From contig NZ_CP072144.1 in NCBI RefSeq assembly GCF_019355555.1, positions 248,001 to 312,000 on the forward strand: a stretch of 64,000 bases of DNA, written 5' to 3'. Below are positions 18,849-29,505 of this stretch, in pieces. This DNA is from Rhizobium sp. L51/94. Lineage in GTDB: Bacteria > Pseudomonadota > Alphaproteobacteria > Rhizobiales > Rhizobiaceae. Made by a program: the position numbers and the translations under genes. Position 1 is the stretch's first letter; every line of letters begins with the position of its first letter. A model generated the notes under the pieces. That model did no database searches. It saw only the letters and a list, made by a program, of their open reading frames with translations, and was not told the DNA's origin.

Positions 18849-19817
18849 ATGAAAAGATCTACCGCATTTGCCGCCGCCATCATCGCTCTGTCGATGGCCT
18901 CGTTTACTGCAGCCCACGCGGCAGAGATGCGCTCCTTTACCGACGACGCCGGCAGGGTCGTCGAAGTGCCGAAGCGCCCGCTTCGGATCGTCTCGATGCA
19001 CGACCTCGATATCACCATACCGCTGATTGAACTCGGCGCACCCCCTGTCGCCAGCCATGGCCGCGCCGGCGTCGACGGCAAGCCATATCTGCGCTCGAGC
19101 CCGATCCTGACAGGTGTGGATTTCGACAATTCCGGCATTCAGTACATTGGCGCTGTCACCGCCGACATGGAGGCTGTGGTCGCGGCAGGACCAGACCTTA
19201 TCATCACCGAACCGGGGCGCACGACGCCCGTCGAACAACTCGCTAAAATAGCCCCGACAGTCGTCATCGACGATACCTCGGGCGGGGCGCCGCACATATA
19301 CGAGAAACTTGCCGACCTGACGGGAACTCAAGGCCGCCTTGCGGTGCTCGACCGGCGCTACAAGGTCCAGATAGAGCAACTGAAAAAGCTGGTGGATACC
19401 TCCAAGGTCACCGTCTCCGTAATGCAGGCGCAGAATGGCAAGGTGAGCATCTACCACACCTATCGTTCGCTTGGTCGTGTCCTTCGAGATGCCGGTTTCA
19501 GGTTCCCCGAGATCATCGACAGCATTCCGGAGGGCGGCCGCGTGGAAGTCAGTGCCGAACGACTGCCGGAGCTCGATGCCGACTATATCTTCGATACATA
19601 TCGGTCGGATATCGGCGGCACGCCTGCAGACGAGATCGCTGCCATGAACAAGATACTGCCGGACTATTGCCGCTTCCTCGCAGCCTGCCGCGAAGGCCGT
19701 TATATTGTCCTGCCCAGGGAGGAAGCGATCTCCAATTCATACGCGGCACTTTCGCTGATGGTCTCCGTCGTCCAGTCTCAAATTTCAGGCCGGCAGCCAC
19801 CGATGCCGTCGAAATAG
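18849..19817 (+). CDS. Iron-siderophore periplasmic binding protein
   Basis: A 322-residue class III solute-binding protein. It has a clear signal peptide (MKRSTAFAAAIIALS... ending at AHA/AE about residue 25), then the TDDAGRVVEVPKRPLRIVS segment usual for FecB/FhuD proteins and PDLIITEPGR. It delivers the ferric siderophore to the permease pair. It is last of the four transport genes and nine bases after the second permease. Confidence 0.92.
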   Translation: MKRSTAFAAAIIALSMASFTAAHAAEMRSFTDDAGRVVEVPKRPLRIVSMHDLDITIPLIELGAPPVASHGRAGVDGKPYLRSSPILTGVDFDNSGIQYIGAVTADMEAVVAAGPDLIITEPGRTTPVEQLAKIAPTVVIDDTSGGAPHIYEKLADLTGTQGRLAVLDRRYKVQIEQLKKLVDTSKVTVSVMQAQNGKVSIYHTYRSLGRVLRDAGFRFPEIIDSIPEGGRVEVSAERLPELDADYIFDTYRSDIGGTPADEIAAMNKILPDYCRFLAACREGRYIVLPREEAISNSYAALSLMVSVVQSQISGRQPPMPSK

Positions 19818-19868
19818 AACCGTGTGGGGCAAGACGACGCTTTGGCCTTAAAACTTTGGGAATAGACG

Positions 19869-20774
19869 ATGCCAAAAGAACCAGATGGCGCGCCTGGCGG
19901 GACACGGCGGCCCCGACGCATCGATCGCTTTGGCGAGAGACTGAAGAGCCGCCGGGGGTCTCTTTCGCCAAGCCTGATCAGCGTTGTGGACTACATCGAT
20001 CAGCACCGGCATGCGGTCCTTGGAAAATCTGCGCTCGAAATTGCCGCTGACACCGTGACCTCGGATGCAACCGTCATTCGCGCGATTCAGGCGCTCGGCT
20101 TCGAAGGCCTCATCGACCTCAAGGATACGCTCGAGGCTCATATCGGCGAAACGGACTCGCCTTCCGAAAAGATGGCCGCGACGACGGAGGCACTCGACAG
20201 CGGCGCGGATGCCGCGATCGATTTTGTCATCGACGATCATCGAAAGGCGATGGCGGCACTAGCGGAACCTTCCAGTCGCGACGCCCTGAAATTGGCGGTG
20301 CCCCTGCTTCTCGAGGCACGATCCATCGGGGTCTTCGGGATAGGCGCTTCCGGCATCATCGCAAGCTACGCTTCCCGTCTTTTCCAGAGAAACGGCTACC
20401 GGTCCTATACGCTGAACGCTACAGGGATCGCTCTTGCCGAGCAGTTGCTGTCGATGGAAAGCGGTGACGCGCTCATTATGATGGCATATGGCCGACCACA
20501 TCGCGAGGCCATGGCCACGATCGGCGAAGCCAAGCGTCTCGGCATCCCCATCGTCATGCTGGTAGGACAGCCCGACACCGTGTTGCGCCGGTATGCGGAC
20601 GCATCGATCGTCATTCCCCGGGCGAAGACGGAACACGTCGCTCTGCACGGCTCCACCATGGTTTGCATCGAAGCGCTGATGCTGGCGCTGGCCACAGTTG
20701 CGCGCGACAGGACACTGCAATCGCTTGATCGCCTCATCGAGTTGCGCAGCGCCGTCAGGCCGAGCAAGAAATAA
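19869..20774 (+). CDS. MurR/RpiR-family regulator with SIS domain
   Basis: The 301-residue protein has an N-terminal RpiR helix-turn-helix (about residues 35-100, SALEIAADTVTSDATVIRAIQALG) and a C-terminal SIS phosphosugar-binding domain (about 135-275, FGIGASGIIASYASRL ... HREAMATIGEAKRLGIPIV). RpiR proteins usually respond to sugar phosphates, so its place 51 bases after an iron-siderophore importer is unusual. It may control this operon or an adjacent unseen pathway. It lies tail to tail with thiD. The family is certain; the ligand is unknown. Confidence 0.88.
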   Translation: MPKEPDGAPGGTRRPRRIDRFGERLKSRRGSLSPSLISVVDYIDQHRHAVLGKSALEIAADTVTSDATVIRAIQALGFEGLIDLKDTLEAHIGETDSPSEKMAATTEALDSGADAAIDFVIDDHRKAMAALAEPSSRDALKLAVPLLLEARSIGVFGIGASGIIASYASRLFQRNGYRSYTLNATGIALAEQLLSMESGDALIMMAYGRPHREAMATIGEAKRLGIPIVMLVGQPDTVLRRYADASIVIPRAKTEHVALHGSTMVCIEALMLALATVARDRTLQSLDRLIELRSAVRPSKK

Positions 20775-20840
20775 CGCCGCGATACGATCGGCTCCGGAAG
20801 CTTGCCGTTTGCGCTCAATGGACTAACCGCTTCACCACTC

Positions 20841-21638
20841 CTACCACTGGGCATGGAAATGGTGCACCGGACCCCGGCCCTTTCCGATCCGCAGATCCTG
20901 TGAAGCGGCCAGGGCTGCGTGCACGTATTCCTTTGCCATTCCAACAGCAGTCGGCAGATCGTGGCCGTGTGCGAGTTGGGCGGCAATGGCTGCTGACAGG
21001 GTGCAGCCGGTTCCGTGACCGTTGAGTGTTTCCAGACGAGGGGATCTGAAGGTATGGACCGCTCCGTCGATGGTCAAAAGGGTGTCGACGCATTCGCTAC
21101 CCTTGCCATGACCCCCTTTGATCAGCACCGCACGTGCGCCCTCGTTGCGTAACTGCAGTGCCTGCCGTGCAACGTCTTCAGGCGTGTCCGCGACAGGCAG
21201 GCCTGTCAGGATTGCCGCCTCGAAGAGGTTCGGCGTTATGATATCGGCTCGCGGCATCAGTGCTCGTTTCAACGCAGCCACCGCATCGTCGCGGAGCAAC
21301 CTGTCTCCGGATGTTGCCACCATGACGGGATCGAGCACGACAGGTCCGTCGAAGCCCCGCAAGCCCTCGGCAACGGTCCGGATCGTGTCCTCGCGCGACA
21401 GCATGCCTATCTTGATCGCGTTGACGACGAGATCAGCGAGCACCGCCTGCATCTGGGCTGCAACCATGGAAACAGAGATATCCTCTATGGCCGAAACGCC
21501 CAACGTGTTCTGCGCAGTGACGGCGGTCAGCACGCTTGCGCCGTAAACGCCGAGGGCGGAGAATGTCTTGAGGTCCGCCTGGATACCGGCGCCGCCGCCG
21601 CTGTCCGATCCGGCGATGGTAAGGGCTATCAGCGTCAT
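20841..21638 (-). CDS. thiD: Hydroxymethylpyrimidine / phosphomethylpyrimidine kinase
   Basis: ThiD phosphorylates HMP and HMP-P to HMP-PP, the pyrimidine half of thiamine. The protein starts MTLIALTIAGSDSGGGAGIQADLK, the family's substrate-binding N-terminus, and has VLDPVMVATSGD and the C-terminal GTGCTLSAAIAAQLAHG anion-hole motif. It is 265 residues, normal for the family. ATG 21638 overlaps the thiE stop by four bases. It is the last gene of thiC-O-S-G-E-D. Confidence 0.95.
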   Translation of the reverse strand: MTLIALTIAGSDSGGGAGIQADLKTFSALGVYGASVLTAVTAQNTLGVSAIEDISVSMVAAQMQAVLADLVVNAIKIGMLSREDTIRTVAEGLRGFDGPVVLDPVMVATSGDRLLRDDAVAALKRALMPRADIITPNLFEAAILTGLPVADTPEDVARQALQLRNEGARAVLIKGGHGKGSECVDTLLTIDGAVHTFRSPRLETLNGHGTGCTLSAAIAAQLAHGHDLPTAVGMAKEYVHAALAASQDLRIGKGRGPVHHFHAQW

Positions 21639-22258
21639 TTCTCGATTTCCCCAAGTCTCCACGGTGCCGTTGCTGCAAGCCATTGCCGTGTCCGGCCTTC
21701 CGGGTCTTCATGAAGGGTGATGTCGGTAACGACAGCTGCGCACGCAGCCCCATGCTCCAACACCAGCGGTGCCCGCTCGGCAGTGATGCCGCCGATGGCA
21801 ACGAGGGGAAGATCGCCGATACGACGCTTCCACTCGGCAACCCGTTCGATCCCCTGTGGTTGCCATTTCATCTTTTTGAGGATGGTCGGCCAGACCGGCC
21901 CAAGCGCGACGTAATCCGGTCGAGCGTCAAGCGCCGTGTCGAGTTCGGCGACATCATGGGTGGAAAGCCCGAGCTTCAATCCGGCCGCGCGAATGGCGGC
22001 AAGGTCTGCCCCGGCAAGGTCCTCCTGTCCGAGATGGACGAAGTCACATCCTTCGTCGATCGCCAGTTGCCAGTAGTCGTTGACGATAAGCTGGCATCCG
22101 TGAGCCAGGCACACGGCACTGGCGCGCCGGATTTCCCGCCGCAACTCGGTCTCAGACTTGTCCTTGACGCGCAACTGCACGAGTTTCACGCCGAGCGGCA
22201 CCAGGCGCTCGATCCAGTCGGCACTGTCGACGATGAGGTAGAAGGGATCGAACTTCAT
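21635..22258 (-). CDS. thiE: Thiamine-phosphate synthase
   Basis: ThiE joins HMP-PP with the thiazole phosphate to give thiamine phosphate. The 207-residue product is a TIM barrel of the ThiE/TenI family, with VKLVQLRVKDK near the N-terminus, NDYWQLA, VHLGQEDL, LSTHDVAELD and GITAERAP. TenI-like proteins look similar, but this is the only ThiE-type gene in the operon. It overlaps thiG upstream and thiD downstream by four bases each. Confidence 0.92.
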   Translation of the reverse strand: MKFDPFYLIVDSADWIERLVPLGVKLVQLRVKDKSETELRREIRRASAVCLAHGCQLIVNDYWQLAIDEGCDFVHLGQEDLAGADLAAIRAAGLKLGLSTHDVAELDTALDARPDYVALGPVWPTILKKMKWQPQGIERVAEWKRRIGDLPLVAIGGITAERAPLVLEHGAACAAVVTDITLHEDPEGRTRQWLAATAPWRLGEIEK

Positions 22259-23028
22259 TGAAACACCGCCTTGCCGATGACGGGCGTCGAGGGAACGGCC
22301 ATGTCACGCGGCTCCAGCATACCGGACAGATAGGCAAGCCGCCCCGCATCGACTGCTTTCGCAAACGCCTCGGCCATGACAGGCGGATCGCCGGCCATGG
22401 CGACAGCGGTGTTGAGCAGAACGGCGTCGTAACCCAGTTCCATGACCGCGGCCGCATGCGACGGCCGCCCGAGGCCGGCATCGACGATCAGCGGGATCGC
22501 GGGGAAGGCCGCCCTGAAGGCAACGAGCGCCGACGCATTGCGCGGACCCGCCGCCGAACCGATCGGCGCGCACCAGGGCATCAGCACCTGACAACCAGCG
22601 GCCAGCAGTTTTTCCGCAACGACGAGATCGTCCGTCGTGTAGGGAAAGACGCAAAACCCTTCGCCTGCGAGGATCCGCGCTGCTTCGACAAGCTCGAACA
22701 CATCCGGCTGCAGACTGTCGTGATTGCCGATGACTTCCAGCTTGATCCAGTCTGTCGCGAAGATCTCCCTTGCCATCCTGGCAGTCAGAATGGCCTCCGA
22801 GGCACTATGGCATCCGGCCGTGTTGGGCAGGACACGCACCCCGAGTTGGCGGATGAGTTCGAAAAATGCACCGCCTGCCCTGCCGCCGGAGGTTTCGCGG
22901 CGAAGCGACACGGTGACGATCTCGGCACCCGACCGCCTGACCGCCTCGCCAAGCACCGCCGGAGACGGGTAACGCGCCGTTCCGAGCAGCAGGCGCGACG
23001 ACAGTTCGGTATCGTAAAGTTTCAGCAT
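22255..23028 (-). CDS. thiG: Thiazole synthase
   Basis: ThiG builds thiazole phosphate from 1-deoxy-D-xylulose 5-phosphate, the ThiS thiocarboxylate and dehydroglycine. The 257-residue protein has the family segments SRLLLGTARYPSP, RVLPNTAGCHSASEA and LIVDAGLGRPSHAA with MELGYDAVLLNTA. The lysine that forms the DXP imine is probably in WIKLEVIGN. It follows thiS by three bases and overlaps thiE. Its use of DXP is of interest because the proposed pathway 2 kb upstream would make DXP. Confidence 0.95.
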   Translation of the reverse strand: MLKLYDTELSSRLLLGTARYPSPAVLGEAVRRSGAEIVTVSLRRETSGGRAGGAFFELIRQLGVRVLPNTAGCHSASEAILTARMAREIFATDWIKLEVIGNHDSLQPDVFELVEAARILAGEGFCVFPYTTDDLVVAEKLLAAGCQVLMPWCAPIGSAAGPRNASALVAFRAAFPAIPLIVDAGLGRPSHAAAVMELGYDAVLLNTAVAMAGDPPVMAEAFAKAVDAGRLAYLSGMLEPRDMAVPSTPVIGKAVFQ

Positions 23029-23031
23029 TGA

Positions 23032-23232
23032 TCAGCCCCCCTGCATGGGCGACAGGATTTCGATCCGATCGCCGTCTTCGAGGCGCCTGTCCGCCCTATC
23101 CTCGCGGTGCACGAGATCGCCATTGACTGCTGTGGCCAGCCACTCGCCTTCGTATTCCAGCACGGCAAGTAGCTCCGCCAGCGTTGCCGCCTGCAGAGCC
23201 TGGGTTTCACCATTGACGATGAGTTGTTTCAT
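23032..23232 (-). CDS. thiS: Sulfur carrier protein ThiS
   Basis: A 66-residue ubiquitin-fold protein. It starts MKQLIVNGE and ends with the glycine pair (LSPMQGG) that is adenylated and turned into a thiocarboxylate. Length and ends are exact for ThiS. Its ATG overlaps the thiO stop by four bases and thiG follows after three bases. Confidence 0.95.
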   Translation of the reverse strand: MKQLIVNGETQALQAATLAELLAVLEYEGEWLATAVNGDLVHREDRADRRLEDGDRIEILSPMQGG

Positions 23233-24214
23233 CGGGAAAACTCCTTCCTGGTGGACGTTCCATTGGAGAGGTGTGTTGCGGCCTTCACGGCCATGGCGGG
23301 CGCCAGCAGAAAGCCGTGGCGGTGCATGCCGGCAATCGCCAGCCCCTCCCCGGTTTCAACCACGCGCGGGACATTATCCGAGAAGGCCGGACGGATGCCG
23401 ACACCAGTTTCCACCAGCCGCGCCTCGCCGAAGGCCGGGTGAAGCGCATAGGCCGCATTGAGCAGCTCCATCAGCGAACGTGCCGAAATCGGCCCGTCAT
23501 CCTCCGTCTCGATCATCGTCGCGCCAACCATAAAACGGTGGTTGGCGCGCGGCACGACATAGATGGGATGGCGCGGATGCAGCATCCGCACCGGACGCGA
23601 CAAACTGATCTCATCGGTTTCCAGATGCAGCATCTCGCCCCGTACGCCACGCAGCCCGGTAATGTGGGGGATAGCCGCCGGTCCGGTGCAATCGATTGTG
23701 GAAGTGTAGTGCCGTTCCGGCGGTTGGCTGGCACCGAAGTGAAACCGGCTGCCACCCCGGACGAGAGCTTCGGCCAGGCAGGTCAGCGCCCGCCGCGGAT
23801 CGAGATGGGCTTCAGACGAAGAGAACAGCGCCCTTTCGAAGCGACCGCCAAGCGATGGCTCGAGTTCGGCTATACCATCCCGGTCGAGCCAGACGTGGCC
23901 TGTCGTGCGGGAGGCGAACCGGACGAGATCCGGCAGGTCGCGCGGCTGCGCCACCACCAGCGTGCCGTTGCGCACGACCTCGCCCGGAACGGCGTCGCTC
24001 CACCAATCGGCCGCCCCGCGACCCAGTGTCAGAACGCTCTCGTCCGCCGCCTCGCTTTCGCAATAGGGCGCGAGCATTCCGCCGGCGAAGGACGATGCCC
24101 CGAGCCCTGCCGCATCCCGGCAATCGACAATATCGACCTCATGGCCGCGCTTGCGCAGCTCATAGGCGACAGCCAGTCCGGCGACACCGGCGCCCCTGAC
24201 GAGCACCCCTGCCA

Positions 24215-24215
<1 letters not shown>
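23229..24215 (-). CDS. thiO: Glycine oxidase ThiO
   Basis: ThiO oxidises glycine to the imine needed for the thiazole ring. The 328-residue flavoprotein has an FAD-binding GAGVAGLAVAYELRKRGHEV near the N-terminus, and C-terminal GIRPAFSDNVPRV and GMHRHGFLLAPAMA as in the DadA/ThiO family. ThiO in place of ThiH is typical of rhizobial thiCOGE operons. Its start shares one base with the thiC stop. Confidence 0.92.
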
Positions 24216-26050
<1,835 letters not shown>

Positions 26051-26152
26051 CGTGAGGCTCCAAGTTTGCGTTTGGAGACCCAGTCCTAGAGCCGGAATGA
26101 TGGAAGAACGCCGACACGGAATCCGGGATGCGGATCTGTAACTGCAGCAGCG

Positions 26153-26252
26153 CTTTGCACCGTCCCTACGCCAGTATGAACTGGATCAGGTTCAACGGGT
26201 CACTGCGCGCGATAGCAGAATCTCAGCCCCTTGACGGGACACCCCTGGTGAA
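26153..26252 (-). promoter_or_regulatory. TPP riboswitch (THI element) of thiC
   Basis: Read on the minus strand this region has the THI-box signature. It contains CCAGGGGTGTCCCG, then GGGGCTGAGA (the pyrimidine-binding CUGAGA at 26226-26221), then ACCCGTTGAACCTGATCCAG, and ends CTGGCGTAGGGACGG. Helices P1 to P5 can be drawn in the usual order. It lies about 100 bases before the thiC ATG. TPP binding should block expression of thiCOSGED, in this group of bacteria usually by hiding the ribosome-binding site. Confidence 0.93.
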
Positions 26253-26617
26253 TACGACAAAGCCTATGGCAGCCCGACGAAGGCGTCAAGGGGATGAAAG
26301 ATGATGTCATTGCCACAGTGCGAAACACAGCCGCGGGGCTTGATGAGAGCTGAACCGGTGGAAGTTGGAACTCCTGATGCGGGCAGAGATATGCGCTGGC
26401 CGGGCGCTGCGTTTTAGGTGCGCGCGCATCAAGGCCCATTGCGACCAAACGGCCACTACACCCGCACACGCATCCTGGCGTGGTTGCGAAGTGTCATACA
26501 AGTGAACCGGAAGGCACTATTTCTGCGACGAAGGGCGTACAATATTGCCCTGACATAGGATATAATCTGACGAAATGCCTCGGCTCGGCCGGGCGTTCTT
26601 CAGATAGAGGCTGTGCC
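26253..26617. other. Intergenic stretch between the thi operon and an unknown gene
   Basis: About 365 bases between the riboswitch and the start chosen for the next rightward gene. The thiC promoter should lie at the left end. The frame of the next gene is open back to 26480, but I see no good ribosome-binding site there. No repeat, RNA gene or conserved motif was seen. Confidence 0.4.
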
Positions 26618-27358
26618 ATGCTTTCTACCATTCGACGGGACCTGAAAGACAATATCGGTGACCAGTTTCGGGGCTTCCGGCATCTCATCCACACGTTGAG
26701 CTCCGAGGCACCCGCCATCAGCGTCGCCAACCAGCCATTGCCACCCCTTCCGGCAGAGCTAAGCCGTCTTGTCGGCGGCACTTTGCAGACGGTGGATGGG
26801 GTGATGACAACGTTGCAATCGCTCGTCACGCCTTTGCGGGATCTGCGGGCGCCGGAGGCAGGGTTCCGGGAGTTCTCCTTCTACTTCGGTGCAGCGGGCG
26901 GAGCAATCTCTGGCGACGAGGACGAACTCACCGACGACCTTTACGCGGCGCTCAAGCTCATCACCAAGGGCGTCGGCCCGGCCCGGCTCATCCTGAAAGC
27001 GCGTGTCACGGCAGCGGCAAGGCAAGTCATGACGATGTCCAGAAGCGAGCGATGGACCGTGGACGACCTCGGCACCTGCTGCGCAACAGTTTTCATCGCG
27101 TTCGTAAAGCACGAGCCAATCGCGAGCGTCGGTAATGCCCATGACAGCGAAACCTGGAAACTCTACGCGGCCCTGTCGCTTGCGTTCGCACTTTCGATTT
27201 CAGATCGCCTCACGGGAAGCGAGTTTCAGTCGTTTACGCCGGATGCGATCACGGTTTGCAATCTCCGCAGCGAGGTCTTTCAGGAAGCCATCAGGTCCGG
27301 CTCGCGAACCGAAGCGCTGATTAAAACCTGCACGAGCCTTCTCAGACACCTTCCCTGA
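26618..27358 (+). CDS. Hypothetical protein, 246 residues
   Basis: I do not recognise this protein. It is mainly helical and soluble, with no signal peptide. A hydrophobic stretch (about residues 185-200, LYAALSLAFALSISD) may be a buried helix. ATG 26618 is chosen because AGAGG lies eight bases upstream; the open frame reaches 26480. It is 37 bases before another unknown gene on the same strand, so the two probably form an operon. Codon use looks like that of its neighbours, with little sign of recent transfer. Confidence 0.5.
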   Translation: MLSTIRRDLKDNIGDQFRGFRHLIHTLSSEAPAISVANQPLPPLPAELSRLVGGTLQTVDGVMTTLQSLVTPLRDLRAPEAGFREFSFYFGAAGGAISGDEDELTDDLYAALKLITKGVGPARLILKARVTAAARQVMTMSRSERWTVDDLGTCCATVFIAFVKHEPIASVGNAHDSETWKLYAALSLAFALSISDRLTGSEFQSFTPDAITVCNLRSEVFQEAIRSGSRTEALIKTCTSLLRHLP

Positions 27359-27395
27359 AGCTGTGCGCTGAACATTTGACAGTTTCTTATGCATA

Positions 27396-28100
27396 TTGTA
27401 CAAATTAAGCGCAACATTCGGGATAATTTGTCCTGCCGGAGTTACGCGCTTGGATCTGCTCACCCAGAATGAGATTGCAGCAGAGCCTGATTTCGGACAT
27501 CGGCTCCGCCAACTCAGATGGTTTCGAAAGTCATTTCGCAGCAGTGCGCAGACGCTATCTGCGCGTTACGGACTGTCTGTCACCATCGACGAGGACAAGC
27601 TTGCAAAGGTATTCATCGACTGGGTCGAGGTGCTGGATGCGAAGAAGAGCCTGGCGACTGTGAACCGTGCGGATTTCATCGTTTTTGCCGGCGGTCTCGC
27701 ATTGAAAGAACTGATCAAGGCGCGGCCTGCGAAAGTCGATCTGGTAGAGGCAAAAAGTGCCGTTCCGGTCCCCGGGATTGTGGCCTTCTGGCCCGAGGGT
27801 TTTCTTTATACCAACTATTGCATCAGTGCGGTCATAGCGGTGCATCAGCAGGAATTCCAGTCGACATTACCCCTGTCGGGCGGTGTGGATGATCTGCGGA
27901 CCTGGTGGTCGTTCAAGGAGAACACCAGCGAGATGCCTGCCTATGCGGTCGCATTTCTCGATAAGTTTTTTGGCGGCGAGCCCAACTGGGCGACACCTGA
28001 TCTGCCAGAGATGCGCGTCGGCATGCTCGCCCGGCAAAATGCGGAAAACAAGCTCGATCGGGCCCCGAGCACAGAACGGCTGGTAGCGCCGACAATTTGA
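27396..28100 (+). CDS. Hypothetical protein, about 234 residues
   Basis: I do not recognise this protein. The start is unsure: ATG 27396 has no ribosome-binding site, and a TTG near 27450 (LDLLTQNE) is an alternative. Segments such as LAKVFIDWVEVLDAKKSLATVNRADFIVF loosely echo the upstream gene's TVFIAFVKHEP, so the pair could be distant relatives. A WPEGFLYTNYCISAVIAV stretch is partly hydrophobic. It is convergent with the E2 gene, with a hairpin between them. Confidence 0.5.
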   Translation: MYKLSATFGIICPAGVTRLDLLTQNEIAAEPDFGHRLRQLRWFRKSFRSSAQTLSARYGLSVTIDEDKLAKVFIDWVEVLDAKKSLATVNRADFIVFAGGLALKELIKARPAKVDLVEAKSAVPVPGIVAFWPEGFLYTNYCISAVIAVHQQEFQSTLPLSGGVDDLRTWWSFKENTSEMPAYAVAFLDKFFGGEPNWATPDLPEMRVGMLARQNAENKLDRAPSTERLVAPTI

Positions 28101-28187
28101 GCGCCGCGGCGATCGGCCTTCATGATCGCTCCGGCATGGAAGTTAGACTTTTCCTCCAGGCTATCTTCGCAAAGAGACTTTGGGGCA

Positions 28188-28212
28188 TCCGGGTGAATCT
28201 GATCCACCCGGA
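28188..28212. terminator. Hairpin between convergent genes
   Basis: An 8-base-pair stem, TCCGGGTG (28188-28195) with CACCCGGA (28205-28212), and a nine-base loop lies between the unknown gene ending at 28100 and the E2 gene ending at 28219. It could serve both strands. No T-run follows, so it is only a candidate terminator. Confidence 0.45.
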
Positions 28213-28218
28213 CTTGCA

Positions 28219-29502
28219 CTATATGATCATCGCCATCGGCGTTTCGATGTATGTCCTGAAAGCTCCGATCAACTCTGCCGCGAGCGCGCCATCCACTGCA
28301 CGGTGATCGGTCGATAGCGTCACGGTCATCAGCGTCGCGGGTACCACGGCCTCCCCGGAGATCACGGCGCGTCTTTCTCCGGCGCCGACGGCAAGGATGG
28401 TGGCGTGCGGCGGATTGACGATGGCTGCGAATTCGCGAATGCCGAACATGCCAAGATTGGAGATCGCGGCGGTCCCCCCCTGGTACTCCTCGGGCTTCAG
28501 CTTGCCTTCCTTGGCGCGGGCACCGAGGTCCTTCATCTCGGTCGAAATGACAGACAAGGTCTTTGTCTCGGCATTTCGCACGATCGGCGTGATAAGCCCG
28601 CCGGGTACGGATACGGCAACGCCGATATCTACATGCCGATGGACGATCAGGCTGTCGTCAGTCCATGACACGTTGGCATCAGGAACTGCGGCGAGTGCCA
28701 TTGCGTAGGCCTTGATGACCATGTCGTTGACGGAAAGCTTGTTGGCTGGCTTGCCGCCGATCGGAAGCGTCGAGGAATTCACCTCGGCCCGCAGTTTCAA
28801 AAGAGCGTCGATGTTGCAATCGATCGTCAGATAGAAATGCGGTACGGTGCTCTTTGCCTCGACGAGCCTGCGCGCAATCGTCCGGCGCATGTTGCTATGG
28901 GCGACCTGATCGTAGCTTCCCTCGGCAAAGAGCTTGCGGGTCTGCTCGCTCGACGGTCCGGCAACCACAGGCTTCGGAGCAGCGGTAGGCGCGGCAACGG
29001 GTTCTTCCTGCTGAACAGGCGGTGTGTAGCCTTCCACGTCGGCGCGTGTCACCCGGCCATTTGGTCCGGATCCGGTTATGCGGCTGATGTCTATCCCGGC
29101 ATTGCGCGCCAATCGCCGGGCAAGCGGGGTGGCCCGGATGCCCTCGCCCGTTTCCACGGTGCTTGCAGGGGCTTCAACGGATGCCGGCTGCTCCGGAACG
29201 GCCTCAGTTTTTGTTGCCTGGGGCGCGGCGGGTGCAGCGCTGGAGCCCGGCGAATAAGCCTCGCCGTCTTCGTAGATCCACGCCACCGGCGCTCCGACGG
29301 CGATATCGACACCCTCGGCGCCTACCACGTCGCGCAGGATGCCGCTTGCCGGGGCATCGATTTCCATGGCTGCCTTGTCGGTCTCGATCTCGAAAAGCAC
29401 ATCGCCTTTCTTAACCGTGGCGCCGCTTTCAAAAAACCACTTGGATATCCGGCCGGTTGCCATGTCCATGTCAACCTTCGGAAGAATGACTTCGATTGCC
29501 AT
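28219..29502 (-). CDS. Dihydrolipoamide acyltransferase (E2) of a pyruvate/acetoin-type dehydrogenase complex
   Basis: E2 carries the acyl group from E1 on lipoate and hands it to CoA. The 427-residue protein has one lipoyl domain (residues 1-75, lipoate lysine K43 in ETDKAAME), an Ala/Pro-rich linker, a subunit-binding domain (about 125-160, ATPLARRLARNAGIDI) and a catalytic domain ending with DHRAVDG (H400). It overlaps no gene and follows E1 beta after three bases. No E3 gene is nearby, so lipoamide dehydrogenase would come from elsewhere. The neighbours suggest the substrate is an alpha-hydroxyketone such as acetoin or DXP, not pyruvate. Confidence 0.88.
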   Translation of the reverse strand: MAIEVILPKVDMDMATGRISKWFFESGATVKKGDVLFEIETDKAAMEIDAPASGILRDVVGAEGVDIAVGAPVAWIYEDGEAYSPGSSAAPAAPQATKTEAVPEQPASVEAPASTVETGEGIRATPLARRLARNAGIDISRITGSGPNGRVTRADVEGYTPPVQQEEPVAAPTAAPKPVVAGPSSEQTRKLFAEGSYDQVAHSNMRRTIARRLVEAKSTVPHFYLTIDCNIDALLKLRAEVNSSTLPIGGKPANKLSVNDMVIKAYAMALAAVPDANVSWTDDSLIVHRHVDIGVAVSVPGGLITPIVRNAETKTLSVISTEMKDLGARAKEGKLKPEEYQGGTAAISNLGMFGIREFAAIVNPPHATILAVGAGERRAVISGEAVVPATLMTVTLSTDHRAVDGALAAELIGAFRTYIETPMAMII

Positions 29503-29505
29503 GGC

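Noticed and set aside
28097..28306. Plus-strand frame of 69 codons after the second unknown gene
   Set aside because: It runs into the antisense of E2 and spans the hairpin; no sign of coding.
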